Below are positions 5,435-13,245 of a DNA stretch of 13,245 nt, piece after piece (position 1 is the stretch's first letter; each line of letters opens with the position of its first letter). A model generated the notes under the pieces. That model worked only from the letters and a program-made list of their open reading frames with translations, was not told the DNA's origin and did not search any database. The position numbers and the translations under genes were made by a program. The stretch comes from Acidobacteriaceae bacterium (GTDB lineage: Bacteria; Acidobacteriota; Terriglobia; Terriglobales; Acidobacteriaceae): the NCBI GenBank assembly GCA_030039895.1, contig JASHUR010000357.1, positions 1 to 13,245 of the forward strand, given 5' to 3'.

Positions 5435-8392
5435 ATGAGCGCTGATATCTTCCGGAAGCTGAACTTGTTATTGCTCTGTTGTATGGGGCTACTGACCGCC
5501 ATTGCTGCTACAGCACAAACACCCGACACTGCTGCGCTGCGCGGCGTGGTAAGCGGACCCGACGGCGCGCCGCTCGCCGGAGTCATGCTTACGATCCAGG
5601 ACCTTCACCATCATGTGATCCAGGTGATCCGTACAGGCGCCAAGGGCGATTTCGCTGCCGAAGACCTGCCTGCGGGGAGCCCTCTGATTGTGGAGTCAAA
5701 CTACCCCCACTTCGCAACGATCACCTCAGAGCCGACGGTACTGGCTGCGGGAACGACAGTAGGCATGCAAATCAGCATGCAACTTGAAGCGGCCCACGAG
5801 GTGGTGCATGTGATCGGAGCAGCCGGCGGCGTTCGCACAGATGAGCCGCAGATGGGCATTCACCTGATGGGAGAGCAGGCGAGGAGCACACCGTTGCTGA
5901 ACCGGCGCATAACCTCGCTGCCGCTGCTGAATTCCGCGAACCTGCCAGCGATCAATCAGGGCGACATTTTTATGAATCAGACCCTCTTCACCGCGAACGG
6001 GACCGGACGCCGTCAGACCTGGTTCGAGGTGGATGGCGCGAATGCCAACGATATGTGGGGACGGCAAACGATCTTTACCAATGTCCCGCTTGATTCAATT
6101 GCCGAGATGACCGTGCTGGACGATGCCTTTGCCGCAGACTATGGATTCGGAGAAGGGGCGGTGGTCAACATCGTGACGCGCAGCGGCAGCGACCACTATC
6201 ACGGCGATGTGCTCGGGTTGTGGCGGCCCTCTGCTCCGGAGGCAAAGCTCTCCGGCTTTACAACAACAACCGCCGCCAGCGGAAACGACATCACGAATGA
6301 CACCCTGGCGCAGGGCGCGGCCACTTTCTCAGGACCGCTCACGCCGGCCGGGCGCACTTATTTTCTCGCCTCTGGAGAATACAGCTATCAGAACCGCGCC
6401 TCTCCGGTCACATCACCCATCGAACCCGGCAACTACATCGGGCATTATCGCGATCTGTTGGGCTCGCTGCGGCTCGACCGCATGATTCGCGCCGGGCAAC
6501 GCGTGTTTTTCCGGGGCTCAGCGGACGGCTTTTTTGATACAAACCCCAATGGAATTGTGGGCGGCAACAGCATGCCGAACGTGGCGCGGGTCTTTCACCG
6601 CAAGACCTACACCGCTGAGTTTGGAGACACCACAGTCCTGAGCAGCAGCATGGTGAACGACGCGCGGCTGGAGTTCCAGCTTGCTTCGCCGATTACGCAG
6701 TTTTCCCCCGTGGTTTATGGCACAGAGTATACGGTCCCGATCTCCACAGGAGGCACGTTCACTTCGGGCACGTCGCAGTCGGCACTGCTGCTCAACCGGC
6801 AGTTTGAGGCCGTGGACACACTCACCAAGACGTGGGGCGGAAACTCGCTGGATGTGGGCTTTGACGTGATCCATGCGCGCAACGGCGGCAACAGCAAGGA
6901 GTTCGGCGGCCCGATTTACGATGGACACTTAACATACAACACCTGCACGCAGGCGCTTACGTATTGCGAGAGTTCCGCGTACCTGGACAACATCGCCAAT
7001 GTGCAAAGCTACACTCAGAGCTACGGCAACGCCAACTATGTTGTGGACGACACGCTGGCTGCGGTCTTTGCGCAGGACGATGCGCACCTGACCCCTGACT
7101 TTACGTTGAATCTGGGCCTGCGATACGAGGTGCAGACGTTTACCGATGCGCGCACTGACCTGGCTCCGCGAGTAGGCTTTGCCTATAACGTTGCCGGCCA
7201 CGGAACTACGACGGTACGTGGCGGCTTCGGGATTTACGATTCGCAGGTGGTTGACAACTCTGAAGCGAATTACGCGCTGACGGGTCCGACCGGCGTTTTC
7301 AACTATACGGCTGCGCCCGGACAGGCAGGCTTTCCAGCCAGCGTAAGTGATGTGCCGCTTCCCGCATTTCCGCCGGGCGCGACCGTGCCGTTGCGCAGTC
7401 TGTACATTCGTCCCGGGCGAGCGAGCTACTACAACAAGTTCTTTCCGACGAGCACACTGGTTGGCTACCCCAATGCGCTGAAGAACCCGTACAACGAGCA
7501 ATGGACGCTGGGAGTTCAGCGGCAACTGGCTCCCATGTGGGTGCTCAGCGTGAACTATCTGGGCTCGCATACGCTGAAGATTGTGCGGCCGCTGGATGTG
7601 GATGCGCCATCGTCGTTCATACGCACTCAGCCCGGCCAGGTCCGCAGCGCGCAGGCGGCGAATTGCACGCGCCCCTACTGGATCGCCTGGTACGCGGAAA
7701 AGGGCACGGCCTGCAATCCGGCCAGCAGCTCAGGGGCAGAGCCGCCTTACAGCGTGATCCAGAGCGATGTAAACGACGGTGTGGCCTACTACGAAGCACT
7801 GGATGCGAATCTGAGCTATCACGCCGCCAACGGCTCGGCTCTGCTGGCCAGCTACACCTACTCGCATGCTCTGGACAATGTCGATCCCGATGTTCCCAGC
7901 CAGAACCCGAACGATCCTTTGATGACCGGAGGAGCGGAACTGGGCAATGCCATCTTTGACCAGCGGCACCGCGTGGTCTTGAGCGGTGTGTATGCCGCGC
8001 CGTTCGGCTTTACCGCAGGAGGCATTGCAACCCTCGCAGGCGGACTGCCCTATAACTACGTGACTGGAGTGACGAACAGCGGCGATACCGGAGCCACCAC
8101 GGACCGTCCGGTGATCAACGGAGTTGTAGTAGGCCGGAACACGGGACGCGGCACGGCCATCTATGATGTTTCACCGTTTATAGGCAAACGCATCACACTG
8201 GTCACGGAACGGCTGCATGCCAATCTGCGCGCAGAGGCCTTTAACGTGCTGAACCATCGGAATGTGGTCGGGTTCAGCGGCACGTATGGAAACGGCGCGA
8301 CGCCGGGCGCAGGTTTTGGCGAGCCCTTGACGGGCATCACCAATCAACTGCCGGCGCGGGAGATGCAGTTCTCCGCTCAGCTCGAGTTTTGA
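5435..8392 (+). CDS. TonB-dependent-receptor-like outer membrane protein with carboxypeptidase-regulatory domain (Oar-like)
   Basis: A 985-aa outer membrane barrel protein, expected to import or secrete a large ligand. A signal peptide covers about 1-27 (hydrophobic LNLLLLCCMGLL, cleavage ATA|QTP). A CarboxypepD_reg-like Ig fold follows at about 33-117 (LRGVVSGPDGAPLAGVMLTI, then GDFAAEDLPAG). A plug-like region lies at about 150-250, with FEVDGANANDMWG (197-209) and VVNIVTRSGSDHYHG (243-257); the latter is a hallmark of the acidobacterial Oar-like/CarboxypepD_reg family. The rest is barrel: alternating aromatic strands such as LNLGLRYEVQTF, GTTTVRGGFGIYDSQ, NEQWTLGVQRQL and LLASYTYSHALDN. 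The chain ends MQFSAQLEF, a typical BAM signal with a terminal Phe. It is somewhat shorter than many relatives (about 1050-1200 aa). I cannot point to a clear TonB box, so TonB dependence is inferred from family. A BNR gene follows 70 bases downstream and another diverges upstream. Confidence 0.88.
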   Translation: MSADIFRKLNLLLLCCMGLLTAIAATAQTPDTAALRGVVSGPDGAPLAGVMLTIQDLHHHVIQVIRTGAKGDFAAEDLPAGSPLIVESNYPHFATITSEPTVLAAGTTVGMQISMQLEAAHEVVHVIGAAGGVRTDEPQMGIHLMGEQARSTPLLNRRITSLPLLNSANLPAINQGDIFMNQTLFTANGTGRRQTWFEVDGANANDMWGRQTIFTNVPLDSIAEMTVLDDAFAADYGFGEGAVVNIVTRSGSDHYHGDVLGLWRPSAPEAKLSGFTTTTAASGNDITNDTLAQGAATFSGPLTPAGRTYFLASGEYSYQNRASPVTSPIEPGNYIGHYRDLLGSLRLDRMIRAGQRVFFRGSADGFFDTNPNGIVGGNSMPNVARVFHRKTYTAEFGDTTVLSSSMVNDARLEFQLASPITQFSPVVYGTEYTVPISTGGTFTSGTSQSALLLNRQFEAVDTLTKTWGGNSLDVGFDVIHARNGGNSKEFGGPIYDGHLTYNTCTQALTYCESSAYLDNIANVQSYTQSYGNANYVVDDTLAAVFAQDDAHLTPDFTLNLGLRYEVQTFTDARTDLAPRVGFAYNVAGHGTTTVRGGFGIYDSQVVDNSEANYALTGPTGVFNYTAAPGQAGFPASVSDVPLPAFPPGATVPLRSLYIRPGRASYYNKFFPTSTLVGYPNALKNPYNEQWTLGVQRQLAPMWVLSVNYLGSHTLKIVRPLDVDAPSSFIRTQPGQVRSAQAANCTRPYWIAWYAEKGTACNPASSSGAEPPYSVIQSDVNDGVAYYEALDANLSYHAANGSALLASYTYSHALDNVDPDVPSQNPNDPLMTGGAELGNAIFDQRHRVVLSGVYAAPFGFTAGGIATLAGGLPYNYVTGVTNSGDTGATTDRPVINGVVVGRNTGRGTAIYDVSPFIGKRITLVTERLHANLRAEAFNVLNHRNVVGFSGTYGNGATPGAGFGEPLTGITNQLPAREMQFSAQLEF

Positions 8393-8413
8393 TTGCTGCG
8401 CGTACAATTTTTA

Positions 8414-8443
8414 GCGTATTCATACGCGCCGCCTGCATGCGGC
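8414..8443 (+). other. Two adjacent short hairpins in the receptor-BNR2 intercistronic gap
   Basis: GCGTAT (8414-8419) and ATACGC (8422-8427) are inverted around 2 bases; as RNA this would be a 5-bp stem with a 4-base loop. It is followed at once by GCCGC (8428-8432) and GCGGC (8439-8443) around 6 bases. Neither has a T-tract after it, so they do not look like terminators. They lie just upstream of the RBS of the second BNR gene and could act in mRNA processing, stability or as an operator. Cotranscription of the two genes remains the simplest reading. Confidence 0.35.
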
Positions 8444-8447
8444 CAAA

Positions 8448-8454
8448 GAGGAAA
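8448..8454 (+). promoter_or_regulatory. Ribosome binding site of BNR protein 2
   Basis: GAGGAAA, with its core GAGG at 8448-8451, lies 8-11 bases before ATG 8463. This spacing favours the first of the two tandem ATG codons (8463 and 8466). The receptor gene and BNR protein 1 have no comparable site. Confidence 0.5.
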
Positions 8455-8462
8455 GCAACCAA

Positions 8463-11400
8463 ATGATGGAAGGACGTCGAGTATTGCATCTCCTGCTTGC
8501 CGCTGCTGTCGCAGGCGGAGCATTGTTTGTCCCAGCTGAGCGCCTGGCTGCCCAGACCGTTATGCCGGACCTTAACTGGCGAATGATCGGGCCGTTCCGT
8601 GGAGGGCGCACGCGAGCCGCAGCCGGAGTTCCCGATACGCCGAATGTGTTTTATGTAGGCCAGGTGGATGGCGGCGTGTGGAAGTCGACAGACTATGGCC
8701 GCACCTGGCATCCGATCTTCGATCATGAGGACACGCAATCGATCGGGGCCATTGCGGTCGCTCCCTCGAATGACAACATCATTTATGTGGCAAGCGGAGA
8801 AGGGCTGCACCGGCCTGATCTGTCAGTAGGAGACGGGATCTATCGCTCTGACGATGCGGGCAAGACATGGACGCATCTGGGGCTGCGCGACAGCCAGCAG
8901 ATTGCCGCGCTCGCGGTCGATCCAGCAAACCCGAATCGGCTGTTCGCGGCGGTGCTTGGACATCCCTATGGTCCAAACCCACAGCGCGGGATCTTTCGTT
9001 CGGAGGACGGCGGCAAAACGTGGAGCAAGGTCCTTTATAAGAACGAGAGCACGGGCGGGTCGGATGTTGTGATTGACCCGAAGAATCCGCAGATTGTATA
9101 CGCGTCCCTTTGGGGTGAGAGGCTGGGCCCATGGGAGGACGGCAACGAGTACGACACGACTGACGGCGGCTTGTTCAAGTCGACCGACGGAGGCACAACC
9201 TGGAAGCAACTGAAGAACGGACTGCCTGACAATCTGGTGCAGATCAATGTCGCAGTCGCGGCCAGCGATCCGCAGCGGCTGTACGCTACGGTGTCGACGA
9301 CCACGATGAGCGGCTACGCAAACGCGAAGGGGCTGGGTGTTTACCGGTCTGATGATGGAGGCATGTCGTGGCGGAGGATCACGGATGATCCGCGCCCGGC
9401 GATGAAGATCGGCGGCGGCGACCTGCCAGTGCCGGTCGTAGACCCGAAGAATCCGGACATTGTGTACAGCACGAGCATCGTGACGTGCCGCTCCACGGAT
9501 GGCGGAAAGACGTGGATCAGCCTCAAGGGCGCGCCAGGTGGAGACGATTACCAGAACCTGTGGATCAACCCGCTGAATCCGAACATTCTGCTGCTGGTAA
9601 GCGATCAGGGAGCCGAGGTCAGCGTGGACGACGGCAAGACCTGGAGCTCGTGGTACAACCAGCCCACGGCGCAAATCTACCATGTGGCGGCGACCAACAC
9701 ATTTCCCTACCAGGTGTGCGGGGGCCAGCAGGAAAGCGGCTCCGTGTGCATCGCGAGCCGCGGCAACGACGGCGAGATCACCTTCAGAGAATGGCATCCG
9801 GTGGGCATCATTGAATATGGCTACGCCGCGCCGGACCCGCTGCATCCGAAGATTGTTTATGGAGCTGGGCGCATGGAAGTGTCGCGCTATGACATGGTGA
9901 CAGGGCAGGTGCAGAACATATCGCCGCTGCCGGTCAATAAGAAGGGCTTCCGCGCCGACCGGACTGAGCCGATCCTGTTTTCTCCCGTCGATCCTCACGT
10001 CCTTTATTACGCAACCAACCATCTCTTCAAAACAACGGACTACGGGCACACCTGGCAGATCATCAGCCCCGACCTGAGCCGGGAAAAAACGGGCCAGCCG
10101 CCGTCCGTGCCCGAGCTGACGCCGAAGCAGCAAGACGAGCGGCGCGGCGTAATCTACTCGGTCGCCGCGTCCTACAAGACCACCCAGACAATCTGGGCAG
10201 GGACCGATGACGGCCTTGTGTGGATTACGCGCGACGGCGGATCGCACTGGACAAATATCACGCCGCCCGGCATTGCAGCGTGGAGCAAGATTGCGCAGAT
10301 CGACGCATCGCGCTTCGACGACAACACGGCGTATGTAGCTGTGAACGGGATGCGCATTAATGATCTTCGCCCGCACGCCTATGTTACGCACGACGGCGGC
10401 AGGACGTGGAAGGACATCAGCGCCGGGCTGCCCGATGACGCTCCTGTGAATGCAGTACGCGAGGACCCGGTGCAGCCGGGGCTGCTGTATGCCGCGACAC
10501 AACGCGCCGTGTGGACTTCGTTTGACGACGGTGCGCACTGGCTGCCTCTGCAATACAACCTGCCGCACACCTCGATGCGCGACCTGCTGGTGAAGGACAA
10601 CGATCTGATTGTGGCAACACACGGGCGCTCGTTCTGGATTCTGGACGATGTGGCTCCGCTGCGCGAGCTGGCGGCGGATGCAGGCGGGAAGCTGCCGATG
10701 TTGTTCAAGCCCGCTCCGGCGTGGCGCATCCGGCGCGACACCAACACCGACACGCCTCTGCCGCCGGAAGTTCCGGCGGGAGCGAATCCGCCGAACGGGG
10801 CGATCATCGATTATTATTTGCCGCATGGCGCGACCGGACTGGTGACCTTGGAGATTCTAGACAGCAACGGCAAGGTGCTGCGCCGCTACACAAGCGGTGA
10901 TCCGGTTACGCCGACGCCGAAGGAGCTGCGGACCAACCTGATTCCGCCATACTGGCCGGAGATCAACGGCCCACTGCCGGCGACAGCCGGAATGCATCGC
11001 TGGGTGTGGGACCTGCACGAGACCGCGCCCACGGCGACGAACTACAGTTATCCCATTTCGGCGGTCCCGCATCGCACGCCGCAAACCCCGCAGGGACCGC
11101 TGGTGCTGCCCGGCACGTACACCGTGCGGCTGACAGCGGATGGACACAGCGAGTCAGAGCCCGTGCTGATCAGGATGGATCCGCGCGTGCACGTGTCAAC
11201 GGCAGATTTGGAGACGCTGCACAACGCGCAAGAAGAGATGGCTGCATCGCTCAGTGCCCTGGCAACGGCCGACATGGCTGCACATTCGGTGAACGAGCAG
11301 GTGAACGCTCCGCAGAACAGCGCAATCTCAATCCAGCTCGCACCATACCGCGCTGCGCTCAAGACATTGCTGGATGGAACAGAGCCGGAGGCGGCAAAGC

Positions 11401-11663
11401 AAAGGCCGGGCATCGATGAAGTCACCGGCGACGCCTCGCAGCTTTATGACCAGCTGCAGCAGGCTGATGCCGCGCCAACGGTGCCGCTCCTGAATGCCTC
11501 AGCGCATGTAGAAGCAGAAGGCAAGGAGGTGCTTGCCATCTGGGAGGAATTCCAGCAGAAGCAACTGCCGAAGCTGAACCAGATGCTGAACGACGCGCAC
11601 CGCCCGCCGATCGACCTGAAGCGCCCGCCAGAGAACATGCCGGAGCGGGGAGACGAAGACTAA
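8463..11663 (+). CDS. Secreted BNR/Asp-box two-propeller protein (VPS10/sortilin-like), paralogue 2
   Basis: A 1066-aa exported paralogue of the minus-strand BNR protein at 2154-5333. A signal peptide spans about 1-30 (LHLLLAAAVAGGALF, cleavage near LAA|QTV). About 11 Asp boxes recur at the same relative places, including KSTDYGRTW (74-82), RSDDAGKTW (128-136), RSEDGGKTW (179-187), KSTDGGTTW (239-247), RSDDGGMSW (295-303), RSTDGGKTW (343-351), KTTDYGHTW (523-531), ITRDGGSHW (588-596) and VTHDGGRTW (641-649). Signatures shared with paralogue 1 are WYNQPTAQ(I/L)YHV (398-408), GQQESG in place of AQQDSG, VREDPVQ (665-671), LIVATHGRSFW(I/V)LDD (715-729) and NPPNGAIIDYYL (775-786). The C-terminal part has Ig-like strands (GTYTVRLTADG, about 884-894) and a helical tail to 1066. 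Every Asp box listed keeps its Trp. No sialidase (F/Y)RIP motif is seen. It probably shares an mRNA with the receptor. The substrate is unknown; binding scaffold, glycosidase and peptidase-related roles all remain open. Confidence 0.88.
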   Translation: MMEGRRVLHLLLAAAVAGGALFVPAERLAAQTVMPDLNWRMIGPFRGGRTRAAAGVPDTPNVFYVGQVDGGVWKSTDYGRTWHPIFDHEDTQSIGAIAVAPSNDNIIYVASGEGLHRPDLSVGDGIYRSDDAGKTWTHLGLRDSQQIAALAVDPANPNRLFAAVLGHPYGPNPQRGIFRSEDGGKTWSKVLYKNESTGGSDVVIDPKNPQIVYASLWGERLGPWEDGNEYDTTDGGLFKSTDGGTTWKQLKNGLPDNLVQINVAVAASDPQRLYATVSTTTMSGYANAKGLGVYRSDDGGMSWRRITDDPRPAMKIGGGDLPVPVVDPKNPDIVYSTSIVTCRSTDGGKTWISLKGAPGGDDYQNLWINPLNPNILLLVSDQGAEVSVDDGKTWSSWYNQPTAQIYHVAATNTFPYQVCGGQQESGSVCIASRGNDGEITFREWHPVGIIEYGYAAPDPLHPKIVYGAGRMEVSRYDMVTGQVQNISPLPVNKKGFRADRTEPILFSPVDPHVLYYATNHLFKTTDYGHTWQIISPDLSREKTGQPPSVPELTPKQQDERRGVIYSVAASYKTTQTIWAGTDDGLVWITRDGGSHWTNITPPGIAAWSKIAQIDASRFDDNTAYVAVNGMRINDLRPHAYVTHDGGRTWKDISAGLPDDAPVNAVREDPVQPGLLYAATQRAVWTSFDDGAHWLPLQYNLPHTSMRDLLVKDNDLIVATHGRSFWILDDVAPLRELAADAGGKLPMLFKPAPAWRIRRDTNTDTPLPPEVPAGANPPNGAIIDYYLPHGATGLVTLEILDSNGKVLRRYTSGDPVTPTPKELRTNLIPPYWPEINGPLPATAGMHRWVWDLHETAPTATNYSYPISAVPHRTPQTPQGPLVLPGTYTVRLTADGHSESEPVLIRMDPRVHVSTADLETLHNAQEEMAASLSALATADMAAHSVNEQVNAPQNSAISIQLAPYRAALKTLLDGTEPEAAKQRPGIDEVTGDASQLYDQLQQADAAPTVPLLNASAHVEAEGKEVLAIWEEFQQKQLPKLNQMLNDAHRPPIDLKRPPENMPERGDED

Positions 11664-11682
11664 CGGCTGAAACCAGACGAGA

Positions 11683-11712
11683 CCCCCTGTGCATGTCGGC
11701 GAAAACAGGGGG
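11683..11712. terminator. Bidirectional terminator between BNR protein 2 and the SGNH hydrolase
   Basis: CCCCCTGT (11683-11690) and ACAGGGGG (11705-11712) form a perfect 8-bp inverted repeat with a 14-base loop. It lies in the 83-base gap between two convergent genes. No T-tract follows directly on the plus strand, although GTTTTGTG comes about 15 bases later. A shared terminator is the best reading. Confidence 0.6.
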
Positions 11713-11746
11713 CTGACTGGAATTGCGCGGCGTTTTGTGACTTGAT

Positions 11747-12991
11747 TTAACGCGTGCGCAGCCCAAAGACCTTGAGGTCGATTGCGTCGGCCATCGCCTG
11801 ATAGCCCGCGTCATTCGGATGCAGGTGATCGCCTGAGTCGTACTTAGGATCAAAGCGCTTCGGGTCCTCGGGATCGCGCGTCACCTTGTCAAAATCAACC
11901 ACGGCGTCAAAGGTCCCGCTGGTGCGAATCCAGTCATTGACCGCTTCCCTCACCTGCTCACCCTCCGTCGAGTAATAGTCTGCACCCTGATACGGGGTGA
12001 GTGTGGCCCCAATGACCTTGATGCCGTGCTCGCGCGCTTGCTCGGCCATTTGCTTCAGTCCCAGCTCAAGCTGTGCTGCGGTCACAGCGTCGTCCGGGTT
12101 GCGAAGATCATGCAGCGCGCCAATATCATTGATGCTCTCAAGAATGATGAGATAGCGAACATCGCTCTGCGCAAGTACGTCGCTGTCAAAGCGCTTCATG
12201 GCGCTGGGTCCCCAACCGTCGTTGAGCACTCGGTTGCCGCTGATGCCTTCGTTGAGCACTCCCACATGCTCCAGGCCGGGAGTGTGATTGAGCCGTACGG
12301 CGAGATCGTCCGGCCAGCGTCGATTCTCGTTCGGCGTAGACTGCCAGCCATCCGTAATGGAGTCTCCGAGAGCAACGATGGCGCGGGATCCGCCCACCGT
12401 CTGCACGTCCACACCATCAAAGAAGTACCAGGAGGGCAGCACTTTTGCCTGAGACAGGGCAGTGGAGCCGGGCACATCTCCGTGAGTTACGTAGTTGTTT
12501 TGATTGGCAAGATCATGAAAGGTCTCGCTCCGCATGTTCTGTGAAGGGACATAGAAGCTGACCGCAACATTCGAGAGCGCGGGAACGTCGAGATGGACGG
12601 GATCAGAGTACATGACAGCTCCGGCGGGAATGCGCACCGTGTCCGATCCGTCGAAGGTCAGCGCGTGGTCGGTCTCTTTCTGAATTGACGATTCTCCCGC
12701 GCTGAGCGCGATGTGCGCGTCGCGGATGGTCAGCGGGTCCGTGCCATACCTGTTCGTAAAGCGGACGCGAACGACGGAACCTCCAATTGAAACGTGCGCG
12801 ATCTCGCGAAGCGTAGTGTCGGAAAGCGGGATGCGGCTCGATCCGTTCTCAACCGGCATGGGAGAAGCAGCCCATGTACCGACCCATTGCGGGTGTGGCA
12901 TCTGTGCATGTGCAACCAGACTTGCCGGAAGCAGAAGCGCGGAAGAAATAAGAAGCGCAAGGCAGCGGGAATTGAGTATCAGTGCCGACAA
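11747..12991 (-). CDS. Secreted SGNH/GDSL-family hydrolase (probable carbohydrate esterase or lipase-like)
   Basis: An exported hydrolase of 414 aa when read from TTG 12991. This start has AAAGGAG 6 bases upstream and opens a signal peptide directly (LNSRCLALLISSALLLP, cleavage AHA|QMP near 29). An in-frame ATG at 13033 has no good RBS and would push the signal inward. After GTWAASP comes a beta-sandwich-like region (about 35-200) with VRVRFTNRYG. The SGNH blocks then follow in order: block I GDSITDG with the nucleophile Ser near 211; block II NEGISGNR with Gly near 249; block III as ESINDIG with Asn near 288; block V DHLHPND with Asp 388 and His 391. The order and spacing fit the XynE-like branch of the family, whose members deacetylate plant polysaccharides or act on other esters. 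The true substrate is unknown. The gene converges on BNR protein 2 and lies 127 bases after the partial gene on its own strand, probably with its own promoter. Confidence 0.88.
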   Translation of the reverse strand: MSALILNSRCLALLISSALLLPASLVAHAQMPHPQWVGTWAASPMPVENGSSRIPLSDTTLREIAHVSIGGSVVRVRFTNRYGTDPLTIRDAHIALSAGESSIQKETDHALTFDGSDTVRIPAGAVMYSDPVHLDVPALSNVAVSFYVPSQNMRSETFHDLANQNNYVTHGDVPGSTALSQAKVLPSWYFFDGVDVQTVGGSRAIVALGDSITDGWQSTPNENRRWPDDLAVRLNHTPGLEHVGVLNEGISGNRVLNDGWGPSAMKRFDSDVLAQSDVRYLIILESINDIGALHDLRNPDDAVTAAQLELGLKQMAEQAREHGIKVIGATLTPYQGADYYSTEGEQVREAVNDWIRTSGTFDAVVDFDKVTRDPEDPKRFDPKYDSGDHLHPNDAGYQAMADAIDLKVFGLRTR

Positions 12992-12997
12992 GGTTTT

Positions 12998-13004
12998 CTC
13001 CTTT
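12998..13004 (-). promoter_or_regulatory. Shine-Dalgarno site deciding a TTG start
   Basis: On the minus strand AAAGGAG stands 6 bases before TTG 12991. It is the only good ribosome binding site near the 5' end of the hydrolase gene, so it argues for the TTG start over the ATG codons farther upstream. Confidence 0.65.
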
Positions 13005-13062
13005 GTGTCAGAAATTGTGAAAGGGCGAGACATGCCGACGAACTGGTGGTGCTCCGGGCGAA

Positions 13063-13068
13063 ATTTTA
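13063..13068 (-). promoter_or_regulatory. Candidate -10 element of the SGNH hydrolase gene
   Basis: Read on the minus strand, TAAAAT matches the sigma-70 -10 consensus at 5 of 6 positions. It lies about 70 bases before the TTG start. TTGTGG lies upstream as a possible -35, but the spacing of 21 bases is too long, so the promoter is tentative. Confidence 0.28.
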
Positions 13069-13118
13069 CTGAATGCGATATGAGACTCGCCACAAGGGCA
13101 AATTGCTGTGCGCGTCGA

Positions 13119-13245
13119 CTACTGCGCATTACAGAATTTGAGCGTATACGCAGTGTCAGGCACGAAAGGGTGCTGGATGAGGCCGAGACCGTTCAGCTGT
13201 TCGTACATCTGGGCCCAGCGCGCGGCGGTCATGGTTCCGAGCTGC
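13119..13245 (-). CDS. Probable ABC transporter substrate-binding protein, C-terminal end (partial)
   Basis: The minus strand carries 41 codons from the right edge to a TAG at 13121-13119. The peptide reads QLGTMTAARW, then MYEQLNGLGLI, then HPFVPDTAYTLKF and a short end. A helix of the form W-x-x-M-Y-x-x-L followed by GLI and a late A(Y/F)T-x-x-F is typical of the last helix of NMT1/THI5-like periplasmic binding proteins (sulfonate, nitrate or pyrimidine-precursor uptake). Only the tail is present, so the ligand and even the family are tentative. Codon use resembles the neighbours. It lies on the same strand as the SGNH hydrolase gene, upstream of it. The frame has no start codon in the window at a useful length and is easily missed. 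Confidence 0.55.
   Translation of the reverse strand, partial: QLGTMTAARWAQMYEQLNGLGLIQHPFVPDTAYTLKFCNAQ

Noticed and set aside
5465..5485. Lipobox in the receptor signal peptide (LLLLCC)
   Set aside because: The residues before Cys do not fit L-(A/S/T)-(G/A)-C, and a normal Sec cleavage site follows at ATA|Q. The chain ends with an outer membrane barrel signal.
8389..8420. Promoter for BNR gene 2 (TTGATT with TACAAT)
   Set aside because: The two hexamers are only 8 bases apart and no alternative pair has acceptable spacing. Read-through from the receptor gene is simpler.
8823..10826. Long open frame (667 codons) on the minus strand inside BNR gene 2
   Set aside because: It is antisense to a well-supported gene. 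Its product is rich in Arg with no domain, signal or ribosome site. Long antisense frames are expected from GC-rich codon use.
8463..11663. Calling the BNR proteins sialidases
   Set aside because: Asp boxes are scaffold motifs shared by many propellers. The N-terminal (F/Y)RIP catalytic motif is not present in either protein.

Overview
The window looks like part of a GC-rich bacterial chromosome, most likely an Acidobacteriota member of the Terriglobia type. I infer this from protein style, not from a search. The main support is a large TonB-dependent-receptor-like outer membrane protein with an N-terminal carboxypeptidase-regulatory domain, sitting between very large secreted BNR/Asp-box propeller proteins. 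I see no mobile element, phage gene, CRISPR array, rRNA or tRNA. Coding density is high and no gap exceeds about 150 bases.

Layout from left to right. (1) Positions 1-127 hold the 3' end of a phosphate-binding protein gene (pstS-like), cut by the window edge. (2) Positions 276-2009 hold a two-gene cysteine biosynthesis operon, cysK then cysE. CysE makes O-acetylserine and CysK converts it with sulfide to cysteine. CysE ends in Gly-Glu-Gly-Ile, the kind of C-terminus that docks into the CysK active site. (3) A perfect inverted repeat at 2102-2135 separates cysE from the next gene, which converges on it. (4) Positions 2154-11663 form the core of the window. A minus-strand secreted two-propeller BNR protein (1059 aa) diverges, across a 101-base control region, from a plus-strand outer membrane receptor (985 aa). 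The receptor is followed 70 bases later by a second BNR protein (1066 aa), a clear paralogue of the first. (5) A second inverted repeat at 11683-11712 lies between this block and a minus-strand secreted SGNH/GDSL hydrolase (TTG start at 12991 preferred). (6) Positions 13119-13245 hold the last 41 codons of another gene on the minus strand, probably an ABC-transporter substrate-binding protein.

How the genes may work together. The receptor and the two BNR paralogues look like one envelope module: exported propeller proteins that bind or process a polymer or peptide, plus an outer membrane channel of the CarboxypepD_reg/Oar-like type. The adjacent exported SGNH esterase would suit deacylation of a polysaccharide, but it has its own transcription unit and the link is only positional. 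The substrate of the module cannot be read from the sequence. The BNR proteins lack the N-terminal (F/Y)RIP motif expected of sialidases, so a sialidase name would be unsafe.
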